Positions 17,045 to 26,163 of a DNA stretch of 45,942 nucleotides are shown here, in pieces. The stretch lies in NCBI GenBank assembly GCA_964558715.1, contig CAZLFD010000005.1, positions 1 through 45,942 on the forward strand. Reading direction: 5' to 3'. The DNA comes from JBGSOV01 sp964558715. GTDB lineage: Bacteria; Patescibacteriota; Gracilibacteria; CAIRYL01; GCA-016699755. The notes below the pieces were generated by a model. That model had not been told where the DNA came from. It worked only from the letters and a program-made list of their open reading frames with translations, and ran no database searches. Both the position numbers and the translations under genes were made by a program. Positions within the stretch are counted from its first letter, which is position 1, and every line of letters starts with the position of its first letter.

Positions 17045-18446
17045 ATTGTTCTCGGAAAGTGACAATGGCTTGCACGACGTCCTCGATCGTGGTGGGCTCT
17101 TCGTTGCGTTCGAGCTTTTCTTTCAAAAGTGCCGCGATATTATTGGCGAGGAGGTCATAAAAATCAAGGGCATCGAACGGGGGAGTCGGATTTTTGGCAA
17201 GAAAAGCAGAATCACGGAAGATATTAAAATCGGCAATCGCTTTGCGACTAGCGGTTCTTTTGGAGCGTTGGGCGTACGAAAGGATCGGTTCTTCTTCTGC
17301 CAAATAGGCCAAAAATGCCCAGGCGGCATCTGGCTGAGCAGCAGTTTTGGGCACTGCTAGCCCCCAGGTTTCGCCCAGAGTGATGTCGCGGCCAATAGCC
17401 ACTTGCGGCATGGCATACACACCCACAGATGTATCTTTCAGTTTGGTGTTCGTGCCCGATAAAAACGATCGGGTGATTTCAAGATATTCTTCTTCGGTTC
17501 CAAAAATGACGGCGACCTGACCTTCCAGAAAAAGTTCAACAGCGGTTTTTTCCCATGGTCCACGGGTTCGGCGGCCACTCGCCTTCGAAAATCCGTAAAA
17601 GCTTTGAATCAGGCTGACGGCATCTGTAATCACTTGCTTGCTAGGGCGCTCTTCGCCTGATTGCAGCATGAGCAGATTAAATAATCGGCCCACCGTAATT
17701 GCCTTGTCGGGGTGGTCGAGATACAGGAATGAGTTCGTGTCTTCTTCGTTGAATTTGGCAAAGTTTCTTTGATCAGAAAAGAAATCGAGCCAGATCTTAC
17801 TCGGCCTGTCGCCTACTACGATGCGGTCATCACGCAATAGGTCGCGATTAACGATCATCAGTAACGAGCGCACAAACAGCGGAATCGCTAAGGTTTCGTT
17901 TTCGTCAGAGAACGCCTCGCAGGTGAACTCAAAAAAGAAATTGTAGCATTCTTCAGGTATGTAGAGCGGCTCTGGGGCTGGTGATAATTCATCACGCAGC
18001 TCTTTGATCCAGCCGTTTTTTACCATCACGACATCTGGTGTTTTACCGGTGGCAAGCGCATTTTTAAGGGAATCGAGATAGGCGCGTTCTTGCGAGAACG
18101 TCTGAAAAGAGATCGTGACATTCGGAACCTCGCGATTGAATTCTTGTATGGGCCAGCGCAGATTATCGGAGTTTTCTTGATACAGCCAAACTTCTAAAAT
18201 CACGCTTCTTTCGGGCAAAAACGGCCTGACGTTTTTATTGCGCTTCTTTTTCCAATCTTTGGTCGCTGTGTCGATTTTCTCTGCAATCTGGTCTTGTGTG
18301 CCAGCCGGATTTGCAGCCTTTTGTAGCACAATGCCGATACGGTTATCGGGCAAGAGCAGTTCAGACACAAGGGCGCTGTTTCTAGAAAAGCTTGCCGGAA
18401 ACGCTGCTACAAGCAAAGCGATGCCGATACCGACAATGCTACTCAT
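17019..18446 (-). CDS. Extracellular solute-binding (ABC type 1) fold protein
   Basis: This 475-residue exported protein has an N-terminal hydrophobic signal segment (about 1-20) without a lipobox Cys. From about residue 80 it follows the sugar-binding ABC receptor pattern: ILEVWLYQENSDN, FNREVPNVTISFQTFS, a LKNALATGKTPDVVMVKNGWI core, then EGQVAVIFGTEEEYL and VGVYAMPQ, and near the end GETWGLAVPKTAAQPDAAWAFLAYL. Its ligand cannot be read from the sequence, and no ABC permease or ATPase is adjacent. It starts inside the hrcA stop (ATGA) and overlaps grpE, so it is locked into the heat-shock operon. That context suggests a role in envelope protein quality control or stress, or simple co-regulation; both are inference. 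Confidence 0.8.
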   Translation of the reverse strand: MSSIVGIGIALLVAAFPASFSRNSALVSELLLPDNRIGIVLQKAANPAGTQDQIAEKIDTATKDWKKKRNKNVRPFLPERSVILEVWLYQENSDNLRWPIQEFNREVPNVTISFQTFSQERAYLDSLKNALATGKTPDVVMVKNGWIKELRDELSPAPEPLYIPEECYNFFFEFTCEAFSDENETLAIPLFVRSLLMIVNRDLLRDDRIVVGDRPSKIWLDFFSDQRNFAKFNEEDTNSFLYLDHPDKAITVGRLFNLLMLQSGEERPSKQVITDAVSLIQSFYGFSKASGRRTRGPWEKTAVELFLEGQVAVIFGTEEEYLEITRSFLSGTNTKLKDTSVGVYAMPQVAIGRDITLGETWGLAVPKTAAQPDAAWAFLAYLAEEEPILSYAQRSKRTASRKAIADFNIFRDSAFLAKNPTPPFDALDFYDLLANNIAALLKEKLERNEEPTTIEDVVQAIVTFREQYEAQNAQN

Positions 18447-19165
18447 GCGGAAGCGAGAAAACTATGCGCGGCCTCGATAGCGACGATATTGCGTGCGTAA
18501 TCCATGCGAATCGGTCCCAAAATACCCAAAAAACCCGGGCGTTTGCCGGCACTGAATTTAGAGACGATCAGGCTGCAGGATTGGATTTCGGTAATCACAT
18601 TCTCGCTGCCGATAAATATTTGCGGCTCAATCCCATCGGCAATATCGAGGGATTCGAGCACGGTCTGAAAATTGTGTTCCAAAACGCGGAAGACTCCACT
18701 GGCAATATCGGGCTGACTGCTGAATTCGGGCTGCCGCAGCACATTCGAAAAGCCGAGAAAAAACATCCGCTCAGTGCTTGGTACAGTGCCAAAAGCGACA
18801 TTGGGCGTCATCGAGGTGAGAACCGAAACGGCATCGTAGACTTTTTCATCGTGCCGTTTTTTTCGCAAATACTCTTCGACTTGTTGGGTGAACTGGCGCT
18901 CGACATTGGGGCGGACTTTGGCGACATCGTCGTGGCAGTGCGCTACAAAAAAGCGAAAGCCTTTTTCGGTCGGCACTCTCCCGGCAGAGGTGTGCGGCGA
19001 AGCGATCATGCCCGCTTCTTCAAGGTTGCCCATCTCACTGCGAATCGTGGCAGGAGAAAACGGAAAGCCGAACTGCTCTTGCAAATAACGTGATCCGACC
19101 GGGTTCGCCGTATCGATGAAGCTGCGCACGATTGCCTGCAAAATCACACTACTGCGTTCTTTCAT
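18443..19165 (-). CDS. hrcA: HrcA heat-shock repressor
   Basis: HrcA represses class I heat-shock genes by binding CIRCE operators, and its activity is set by GroE. The winged-helix domain is clear: KERSSVILQAIVRSFIDTAN, then PVGSRYLQEQFGFPFSPATIRSEM, then LEEAGMIASPHTSAGRVPT and KGFRFFV. The GAF-like core follows (QIFIGSENVITEIQSCSLI) and the C-terminus has GFLGILGPIRMDYARNIVAIE. The ATG at 19165 matches the family start; long upstream in-frame coding would run antisense through the flippase gene and is rejected. At 240 residues it is shorter than the usual 330-350, mainly in the central inserted domain. No CIRCE (TTAGCACTC-N9-GAGTGCTAA) was found upstream. Confidence 0.92.
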   Translation of the reverse strand: MKERSSVILQAIVRSFIDTANPVGSRYLQEQFGFPFSPATIRSEMGNLEEAGMIASPHTSAGRVPTEKGFRFFVAHCHDDVAKVRPNVERQFTQQVEEYLRKKRHDEKVYDAVSVLTSMTPNVAFGTVPSTERMFFLGFSNVLRQPEFSSQPDIASGVFRVLEHNFQTVLESLDIADGIEPQIFIGSENVITEIQSCSLIVSKFSAGKRPGFLGILGPIRMDYARNIVAIEAAHSFLASA

Positions 19166-19181
19166 AAATGAGAGATGCTTG

Positions 19182-19213
19182 CTTAAGTATAGCATTCTGC
19201 TCCCCCTCTGGAT
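19182..19213 (-). promoter_or_regulatory. Candidate promoter of the hrcA operon
   Basis: On the minus strand a TATACT -10 lies about 20 nt before the hrcA ATG; the -35 at 17 bp is weak (TATCCA). Imperfect inverted arms (AGAATGCT / AAGCATCT) flank the -10, but their orientation is opposite to CIRCE. No classical CIRCE is present. Confidence 0.35.
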
Positions 19214-19272
19214 AGAGCCTGTGCCGGATTTAGTCCGAGAGGAAGTTGGAGTAGGTAGATTTTCACCCACCT

Positions 19273-19299
19273 GATTCCAGTCAAGCCGGAATGACGCCC
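19273..19299. repeat. REP-like palindrome, copy B
   Basis: This element starts GATTCCAGTCAAGCCGGAAT and continues TGACGCCC. It differs from copy A (16476-16502) at two of 27 positions. It lies between hrcA and the flippase gene, so the two copies bracket the hrcA operon in the same orientation. Confidence 0.75.
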
Positions 19300-19354
19300 A
19301 CTTCGATACCAAATCTTTACGAATTCCGGCACAATTGCCCTGATTTTTTTTGTG

Positions 19355-20908
19355 ATGACACTCGCCCGCCGCATTCTCGGGAACACGGTCGCCCAAGTGG
19401 CGGGGCGCTTTGCGACGGCTTTTTTGGCGGTGATCGTCGTCAAAATCCTTACGGTTTATTTGGGGCAATCTGGCTACGGAAAATATGCGACGATCTATGA
19501 GTTTCTCGCCTTTTTTGGCGCCTTTGCCGACTTTGGCATCTTCACCATCGCCGTGCGCGAGATGTCGAAAGACAAAGCGAAAGAGGCGCATATTTTCGGC
19601 AATGCGTTGGTCTTGCGGACACTTTTTTCTACCGGTGCGCTTTTGTTCGCCGCTATCGCAGTGTGGTTTATCCCGCAGTATAAGGATACAGTGATTCCCC
19701 TTGGTGTTGCGATTGCCGCCCTCTCGACCTTTTTTGTGATCATGAGCGGTACGTTTTCTGCCGCTTTGCAGATGCGCTTGCGGATGGAAGTCGCCGCTCT
19801 GGCGCTGATCATTGGCAAAGTCTTTACCGTACTCACTATTGTTTTCGTCGCCAAATATTGGTTTCCCGACGCGCCGGAGGAATCCTTTTTCTGGCTTATC
19901 TGGGCGGGCACTGTGGGTGGCGCCATCACTTTTGCCATCACCGCCATTGTGACGATGCGCATCTTTCTGGTACACATCGCTCTCGACTGGCAGCAGATCA
20001 AACACCTATTGGTAGAAGCAGCGCCTTTCGCCGTAGCGCTCGCGCTCAACACCTTCTACCTGCGTATGGACATTTTGCTGCTCTCGCTGTTTCTGCCGAT
20101 CACGACTGATGGAGTCTGCCAGCAGCAGTTTTGTGGCGATACCGAGGTGGGTCTGTATGCCGTTGCCGCGCGGATTACGGAAATCACCCTGATGGTGCCG
20201 ATCTATTTTATGAATTCCGTACTCCCCACCCTTACCCGCGCTGTGGCGGAAAAGTCACAACAAGTAATGCTCGTGCTCAATAATGCCTTTGCCTTTTTGC
20301 TCGCGGTCGGCTTACCGGCAGGAATTTTGATGTTTCTCCTCTCACGCGAGATCGTGCGCATTATTTCGTCGCCAGAATTCTTGAGTACCACCACTTCCGC
20401 CGGCTCCGACACAGCCATCCGTATTTTAGGGCTGATGGTCCCACTCGCCTTTATTTCGATGTTTTTTGGTTTTCTGCTTATCGCCATCGGTAAACAGGCA
20501 ACACTGATCTGGATCAACCTCGCAGCGGTGCTCTTTAATCTGGTCGCCGATATTTGGGCGATTCCGCACTACGGCTTTGTGGGGGCGGCGTACGCATCGC
20601 TCGCTTCAGAATTTGTGATGCTCAGCCTGATGGCGCTTTTTGCTTGGCACGCCTACCACTGGCGGCCACTTTTTGGCGAAGTCGGAAAAACCGTGTTTGC
20701 CGCAGTGTTCTCGGGAGTTGCTGCTTTTGCTGTGCACCAAGCTTCCGCAGAATTTGGTAGCATTGTCAGCCTGCTCGTAACCACTGCGGTTTTCACGACC
20801 ATGTATTATTTTCTGCTCCGCCGCTTGGGCGTGATTACGCCAGAGATTTTAGGGCTGCTGAAAAAAAGCCCCGTAAAGCAGGAGATTGGTTCGATAGATG
20901 ATGTGTAA
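19355..20908 (+). CDS. Polysaccharide/oligosaccharide flippase (MOP superfamily)
   Basis: This is a multi-helix inner-membrane transporter expected to flip lipid-linked sugar units for cell-surface polysaccharide. The 517-residue protein shows about 12-14 hydrophobic segments. Its start is typical of Wzx/RfbX-like members (ARRILGNTVAQVAGRFATAF, then LTVYLGQSGYGKYATIYEFL and ADFGIFTIAVREMS). Mid-protein it has FAVALALNTFYLRMDILLLS and VGLYAVAARITE, common to this group. An extracytoplasmic insert VCQQQFC carries two Cys (about 250). ATG 19355 was chosen; GTG 19352 is one codon upstream. No glycosyltransferases flank it, so the substrate is unknown. It is convergent with the copper operon. Confidence 0.85.
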   Translation: MTLARRILGNTVAQVAGRFATAFLAVIVVKILTVYLGQSGYGKYATIYEFLAFFGAFADFGIFTIAVREMSKDKAKEAHIFGNALVLRTLFSTGALLFAAIAVWFIPQYKDTVIPLGVAIAALSTFFVIMSGTFSAALQMRLRMEVAALALIIGKVFTVLTIVFVAKYWFPDAPEESFFWLIWAGTVGGAITFAITAIVTMRIFLVHIALDWQQIKHLLVEAAPFAVALALNTFYLRMDILLLSLFLPITTDGVCQQQFCGDTEVGLYAVAARITEITLMVPIYFMNSVLPTLTRAVAEKSQQVMLVLNNAFAFLLAVGLPAGILMFLLSREIVRIISSPEFLSTTTSAGSDTAIRILGLMVPLAFISMFFGFLLIAIGKQATLIWINLAAVLFNLVADIWAIPHYGFVGAAYASLASEFVMLSLMALFAWHAYHWRPLFGEVGKTVFAAVFSGVAAFAVHQASAEFGSIVSLLVTTAVFTTMYYFLLRRLGVITPEILGLLKKSPVKQEIGSIDDV

Positions 20909-20947
20909 AGATTGTACAGGTAATCGAGAAGCGACCCTCGTGGCAGC

Positions 20948-23900
20948 CTAAGGCGATCTCCGTTGTGAAGCAGCGTTTTCTGCCTGCCGCTCTCGCAACA
21001 TTGCAAACAACACCGGTAGCACGATCAGGGTGAGCAGAATCGATGTAAAGAGTCCGCTCACCACCACAAGGGCAAGTGGTTTTTGTACTTCTGCACCGAC
21101 TCCGGTGGCGAATAACAAAGGGAGTAATCCGACAACCGATGTAAACGCTGTCATCAATATCGGGCGCAGGCGCTTGGTCGCCCCTTCCATCACTGCTTCA
21201 TGAATCCCTTGTTTCGTAATCGGCAGTGTCTCTCGCATCGGTTCTTCCTCATGCTCTGCTTCGTTGCCAGTGATGTTGAACTTTTTGCGAAAAGCACTTT
21301 CCAAATATACAAGTATCACCATTCCCGTTTCGACCACATTGCCAAACAGCGCGATAAAGCCGACCCATACCGCCACAGAAAAATTGTAGTCGACCATCAG
21401 AAGCGCGAGCACCCCGCCAACCAGGCCGAGCGGAATACTAAGAAAGACGATGGAAACGAGCCCGAAATCTTTGTAAGTGATGAAGAGAAAAAGGAAAATG
21501 GTGAGCAGTACTAGCGGCACAATAATGGCAAGGCGCTGTTTTGCGCGCAGTTGATTTTCGTATTGGCCGGCAAATTCAATGCGATAGCCTTCGGGCAGTG
21601 TAAGATTTTCTTCCAAGTGCGTTTGCGCTTCTTTGATAAACGAAACGAGGTCGCGCCCGGAGACATTCAGCTGCACCGCCGCGCGGATGACACCGTTTTC
21701 ACTGTTGATCACCGCCGGTCCGTCTACCAGCTCGATGTCTGCTACGCTCGAAAGCAATACCGTACTGCCGCCTAGTCCCGTGAGTGGGAGTGATTTGATG
21801 TCGTCAGTATCTTGCCGATATTCCTGTTTCAAGCGTAATTCTACGCCGTAACGCTCGCGCCCCTCGATGGTGGTGGTGACCATGCTTCCACCCACCCCGG
21901 CTGCAACCAAAGCGAGAGCGTCGCCTTTCGAAACACCGTGTTGCGCGAGCATGTCGTCGCGAAAAGTGATATCAAGATACCTGAGGCCCATGGTACGGAT
22001 GGCTGCCGCACCGGTTGCGCCAGGGATCTCACCCAGCAATTTTTCGGCATTGATAGCGAGCTCTTCGAGCTTGACCGAGTCGTCGCCAAAAAATTTTATC
22101 CCGACTTGCGCGCGAATACCGGTGCTGAGCATGTCGATACGGCCGATGATCGGCTGTGTAAAACCGTTCCAGAGATTGTCGATGCGGATCGCCCGATTCA
22201 TTTCACGGATTAAATCGGGCTTGGTTATGCCCGGTCGCCACTCGGATTTAGGCTTGAGCGTGATAAAGGTTTCAAGCATGGCGAGCGGAGCGGGGTCGGT
22301 CGCTGTATCAGCGCGCCCGGCCTTGCCCACCACCTGGGCGACTTCGGGGAATCCGGCAAGAATCCGGTTCGTCATCACGAGCAATTCTTCGGCTCGTCGT
22401 TCCGAAACATCCGGCACTGTCATCGGCATGTACATGATCGCCCCTTCATCGAGCGGCGGCATAAATTCGGAGCCGATGCGCGTCATCGCCACCCCGCCAA
22501 GAATCAGCAGCCCAAGTGTGAAGCCTAGAGTAACGCGCCGATGAATCAGCGCCTTGGTGAGCAGCGGCTGATACCATTGCTGCAAGCGATGCACGAGCGG
22601 TATTTCATCATCCTGCTTCAGTCTGCCGCGCAAAAAATACACGCACAATGTGGGCACGAGGAAGAGTGCAGCAATAAGCGCCCCGAGCATGGCAAACATA
22701 TTGGTAAAAGCGAGCGGGCGAAAAAGTTTCCCCTCCATGCCCTGCAAAAAGAAAATCGGTAAAAAAGAAAGGATGATGATAAAAATCGCGAAGATAATCG
22801 GTGTGCCGACTTCTAACGTCGACTCGCGGATGATTCGCACTCGCTCGGCAAGTGACGCGGTGCGCCGCCTACTCATTTTTTGGTAAGCGTTTTCGGTGAC
22901 AACAATCGCCGCATCGACCATGGTGCCGATGGCAATGGCAATGCCGCCCAGACTCATGATGTTGAGTGGGACTTTAAGTAGGTACATAAAGAGGAATGTG
23001 AGAAGGGCTCCACAGACCAGTGAAACGGACACAATGATGGTCGAACCAAGGTGCCAGAGAAAGAGCCCAAGCACGATTGCAGTGATAAGCAGTTCTTGCC
23101 ACAAGACATTTTGCAGGGTAGCGATAGCGGCACGGATGAGCGACGTGCGGTCGTAAAACGGTACGACGGTAACTCCGTCTGGCAAGGATGTATTCAGCTC
23201 ATCGATTTTGGCAGTCACCCGCTCGATCACTTCTAGCGGATTCTTTCCGGAGCGCATCACCACTATGCCGCCGACGGTTTCGCCCTTGGCATCGGCCAGA
23301 ATGCCGCGCCGAAATTCCCCAGAAATGCGCACTTCGCCAATTTCTTCGATAAGCAATGGTGAGCCATCAGCCTTCGCGCCAACGACGAGCAAGGCGATAT
23401 CTTGCGGATTATCAAAGAAACCGCTGCCCTGAATGGCAATCTCGGCCTTGCCGGTATCAACGACTTTGCCCGAAACATTGTTGTTCGCGGCCTTGATCTG
23501 CGCCATCACTTGTTGAAGTGACACACCGAATTGCCCCACTTTGACGGGGTCGAGCACAATCTGGTACGACTTCACGTATCCGCCTACCGAGGCGACTTCC
23601 GCCACATCGGGTAGGCTTTGCAACGCGTAACGGACGTGAAAGTCTTGAATCGAGCGCAGTTCGGTCAGCGCGTGATTCTCGCTTTCGACGTTGTACATGA
23701 AAATCTGCCCGAGTCCCGTCGCATCCGGCCCGATCACCGGCACCACCTCGGGCGGCAACTGGCGACGAATCAGGCTGAGGCGTTCATTCACCCGATCACG
23801 GGCGAAATAGATATCGATATTATCTTCAAAGATCACGGTGACCATCGACACGCCCATTTGCGACATCGCGCGCACATCACGCACTCCGGCGAGCCCCTGC

Positions 23901-24115
23901 ATTCCCACAGTGATGGGATAGGTGACCTGGTCTTCGATGTTTTGCGGATTCTGCCCGCTCCATTCGGTCATCACAATGACCTGATTTTCAGAGAGATCAG
24001 GGAGGGCATCCATCGGCGTGCGATACATCGCTACTACGCTGACGGCGCAAAGCACGAGAAAAGCGACAATGGTCAGGAAGCGGTTATTGAGTGCCGAAAG
24101 GATTAGGCGATTCAT
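20948..24115 (-). CDS. cusA: CusA-type heavy-metal RND efflux pump, Cu(I)/Ag(I)
   Basis: This is a proton-driven inner-membrane exporter of the HME-RND family; the 1055-residue length is full. The N-terminal helix, two large extracytoplasmic loops and 12 membrane segments are visible. HME hallmarks include GETVGGIVVMRSGKNPLEVI (279-298) and MVDAAIVVTENA (399-410) with the proton-relay Asp401. The three methionines that bind Cu(I)/Ag(I) in E. coli CusA (573, 623, 672) are present at exactly minus ten: Met563 (MYMPMTVP), Met613 (PAPLAMLET) and Met662 (RIDMLSTGI). This points to copper/silver and away from Zn/Co/Ni. The start overlaps the stop of the fusion-protein gene by 4 bases. No outer-membrane CusC-like gene is in the window. 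The C-terminus has a polar insert near 990-1000 (EAEHEEEP). Confidence 0.95.
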   Translation of the reverse strand: MNRLILSALNNRFLTIVAFLVLCAVSVVAMYRTPMDALPDLSENQVIVMTEWSGQNPQNIEDQVTYPITVGMQGLAGVRDVRAMSQMGVSMVTVIFEDNIDIYFARDRVNERLSLIRRQLPPEVVPVIGPDATGLGQIFMYNVESENHALTELRSIQDFHVRYALQSLPDVAEVASVGGYVKSYQIVLDPVKVGQFGVSLQQVMAQIKAANNNVSGKVVDTGKAEIAIQGSGFFDNPQDIALLVVGAKADGSPLLIEEIGEVRISGEFRRGILADAKGETVGGIVVMRSGKNPLEVIERVTAKIDELNTSLPDGVTVVPFYDRTSLIRAAIATLQNVLWQELLITAIVLGLFLWHLGSTIIVSVSLVCGALLTFLFMYLLKVPLNIMSLGGIAIAIGTMVDAAIVVTENAYQKMSRRRTASLAERVRIIRESTLEVGTPIIFAIFIIILSFLPIFFLQGMEGKLFRPLAFTNMFAMLGALIAALFLVPTLCVYFLRGRLKQDDEIPLVHRLQQWYQPLLTKALIHRRVTLGFTLGLLILGGVAMTRIGSEFMPPLDEGAIMYMPMTVPDVSERRAEELLVMTNRILAGFPEVAQVVGKAGRADTATDPAPLAMLETFITLKPKSEWRPGITKPDLIREMNRAIRIDNLWNGFTQPIIGRIDMLSTGIRAQVGIKFFGDDSVKLEELAINAEKLLGEIPGATGAAAIRTMGLRYLDITFRDDMLAQHGVSKGDALALVAAGVGGSMVTTTIEGRERYGVELRLKQEYRQDTDDIKSLPLTGLGGSTVLLSSVADIELVDGPAVINSENGVIRAAVQLNVSGRDLVSFIKEAQTHLEENLTLPEGYRIEFAGQYENQLRAKQRLAIIVPLVLLTIFLFLFITYKDFGLVSIVFLSIPLGLVGGVLALLMVDYNFSVAVWVGFIALFGNVVETGMVILVYLESAFRKKFNITGNEAEHEEEPMRETLPITKQGIHEAVMEGATKRLRPILMTAFTSVVGLLPLLFATGVGAEVQKPLALVVVSGLFTSILLTLIVLPVLFAMLRERQAENAASQRRSP

Positions 24116-26133
24116 TGTGCTTCAGGCGATAGAAAGCTGTCGGGCGAATCAAGGATGATCTCACTAGCTTCGGAGATGTCGCCGGTGATTTCGGCAAACT
24201 CCCCTTCTTCGGCAAGCACGGTGATTTTCTGGCGTTCAGGAGCATCTGTGTCAGCAAGTATCCAGACGAAGTTTTCGCCGTCTTCGCGGTCGATAGCTGT
24301 GGAAGGGAGGCGATAGACAGGGGTATCACCGGTTTCGATGCGTACGCGGAGACTCGTATGATGTGGCAGTTTCAGCTCATCCGGCAGTTTTGCCTGCACG
24401 GTAAAGGTGTGAGTCGCGCTATCGACTTGAGGACTGATGCGTGTCACCTCGGCGGTGTCGGCTTCATCTTCTTGTTCGAGCGTGAAAAAACTGACCGCTT
24501 GCCCCACTGTCAGGCTCGTTGCCAACTCTTCGGGCAGGCCGAACTGCACTTCGCGCTTGGCTTTTTCTGCCAACGTCGTTTTGACTTCGACGAGTTCAAA
24601 CGCCGTCTGATTCGGAATCACCGCTTCGCCGACGCGCAAAAGGCGTTTCGAGACCACACCGGCAAACGGCGAGCGGATCTCTTGGTGACCGCTACTCGTC
24701 TGCTCTTTGCTGTAGGCAGCGCTCGCTACACCGAGGGAGGTACGCGCTCGCTCGACGGCTTGTGCTTGTTGAGCTTTTACGAGCTCTAGGTTTTTTTCGG
24801 CAATCGCCACCTGGCTCTTGAGCGCCTCAATCTCAGAGGTTTGCATCGCTTCGGCGGTTTCGAGCTGTCGCTCAGATAGCGTAGTCGCTTTCGACTGGTC
24901 GCTTTCGATTACCGCCAGATTGCGCTCGGCAGCAGTAAGGAGTTCTTGTTTCGCCTCGATCTCACGTTCTAGTGTGGATATCTGTTCATCTTCCGTGGTC
25001 AACGTAACCCGCCGAGCTGCAAGAGCGTCATCGTATTTTTCTTCTTGCTTGAGCAGGAGTTCGTGCCCCGCTTGCGTGCGCGTTAGCATCGAGCTGAGCA
25101 TAGTGCGAGTGACGTTCTGACTATCACGCGAGGCATTGAGTACGGTCTGCAAAGCATCGAGAAATTCATCGGCAAATCGAGCAAGGGCTTTAGTGGAATC
25201 TGCTTTTCTGTCGGGTGGAAGAGTGGTGAAAGCGGCTTCGGAATTACGGAGCTCATTATAGCGATTAGTCATTTCGGTTTTGGCAGACAGGTCGTTAAAG
25301 CCGAATTCATAGGGCAGTTCGGTTTGCTGCAATGCACGAAACCCTCCAGATGAAGTACGTTCGCGCGTTTCAATGCCGACTTCGGCAAGGACCTGTTCGC
25401 CCGTCTGGCGGATGTGGGTAATCGCTTTACTGAGCTGATCGAGAGCCTGGTCGATATTGTCATCCGCTTGCGCCAGTTTTTGTTCGCGACTCGCTTTCTG
25501 AGCGGTGAGCCTGGTTTTTGCTAATTCGAGATCGACCTTCGCTACTTCGATCTGTTGTAGGGCAGCGCTAAATTTTTCGGCCTCGCTCGCTACGGTGGTG
25601 TCGAGCCCGCTGGTTTTTTCGCCGATGATTGCTTCGGTGTTACGCAAAGCATTCTGAAATACGATGCGCTTATCGGCGACTACCTGTTCGGCTTGGGCGA
25701 TACGCGCGTTGGCGACCTGTTGAGCAGCTTCGTAATCAGAGCGGCCTTGCGCCACATACGCGCCGCGCTCCCCGATGGTCGCACTGCTTTGCCCTTCCAC
25801 TCCACGCGGCAGCAGTGTCGCCACCACTTGGTCTTTTGCAACGCTGTCACCGATATCTACCAGCACATCAGCGACCACTCCGTCGCGGCGCGGATAGATA
25901 TTGGCGGTCTCGTTCGAAATGACTGTGCCAATAAGCAGAGTAGAGTTGGCGGTTTTACTTTTTGTCGGTTGTACTGTGCGATACTGCAGTACAGCCGTAG
26001 CCTGCGGCGACGGTTCGGCAGGAGCAGAGATAATCGAATCAAGCCTCTTTTCGCCGGTAAGTGCGGCACTCGCAGCCACCACGAGGGTGGCCGCGAGCAC
26101 AGAACCGGCGATGATCAAGGTATATTTTTTCAT
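24112..26133 (-). CDS. Membrane fusion protein of the copper pump, with long helical insert
   Basis: This is the periplasmic-adaptor (CusB/HlyD-type) partner of the RND pump. An N-terminal hydrophobic anchor or signal (1-25) is followed by the first half of a lipoyl domain (about 76-108, NIYPRRDGVVADVLVDIGDSV) and its second half at about 485-517 (IRSPFAGVVSKRLLRVGEAV). Beta-barrel and membrane-proximal domains continue to about 650. Between the lipoyl halves lie about 370 residues of nearly unbroken Ala/Glu/Gln/Lys-rich helix, several times the usual hairpin. At 673 residues the whole protein is far above the common 380-450. CusB's N-terminal metal-binding methionines are absent; the small Met-rich lipoprotein upstream may supply that function. 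It is coupled by ATGA to the pump gene. The SD-like AGGA sits 7 nt before the ATG. Confidence 0.88.
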   Translation of the reverse strand: MKKYTLIIAGSVLAATLVVAASAALTGEKRLDSIISAPAEPSPQATAVLQYRTVQPTKSKTANSTLLIGTVISNETANIYPRRDGVVADVLVDIGDSVAKDQVVATLLPRGVEGQSSATIGERGAYVAQGRSDYEAAQQVANARIAQAEQVVADKRIVFQNALRNTEAIIGEKTSGLDTTVASEAEKFSAALQQIEVAKVDLELAKTRLTAQKASREQKLAQADDNIDQALDQLSKAITHIRQTGEQVLAEVGIETRERTSSGGFRALQQTELPYEFGFNDLSAKTEMTNRYNELRNSEAAFTTLPPDRKADSTKALARFADEFLDALQTVLNASRDSQNVTRTMLSSMLTRTQAGHELLLKQEEKYDDALAARRVTLTTEDEQISTLEREIEAKQELLTAAERNLAVIESDQSKATTLSERQLETAEAMQTSEIEALKSQVAIAEKNLELVKAQQAQAVERARTSLGVASAAYSKEQTSSGHQEIRSPFAGVVSKRLLRVGEAVIPNQTAFELVEVKTTLAEKAKREVQFGLPEELATSLTVGQAVSFFTLEQEDEADTAEVTRISPQVDSATHTFTVQAKLPDELKLPHHTSLRVRIETGDTPVYRLPSTAIDREDGENFVWILADTDAPERQKITVLAEEGEFAEITGDISEASEIILDSPDSFLSPEAQ

Positions 26134-26163
26134 AGTCGTCCTGAGATAGTATGGTTATTTGGC

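Noticed and set aside
16623..17360. 245-codon plus-strand frame over grpE and the receptor-like gene
   Set aside because: Antisense to two genes with clear families; Ser/Cys-rich translation.
19165..19200. CIRCE operator upstream of hrcA
   Set aside because: Arms AGAATGCT / AAGCATCT are imperfect and in the opposite orientation to TTAGCACTC-N9-GAGTGCTAA.
18443..20005. 520-residue version of HrcA extended upstream
   Set aside because: The extra 280 residues are antisense to the flippase gene and low-complexity charged; HrcA's family start is at 19165.
21867..22544. 225-codon plus-strand frame inside the RND pump gene
   Set aside because: Shadow of the pump gene; Ser/Pro/Ala/Arg-rich with no recognisable pattern.
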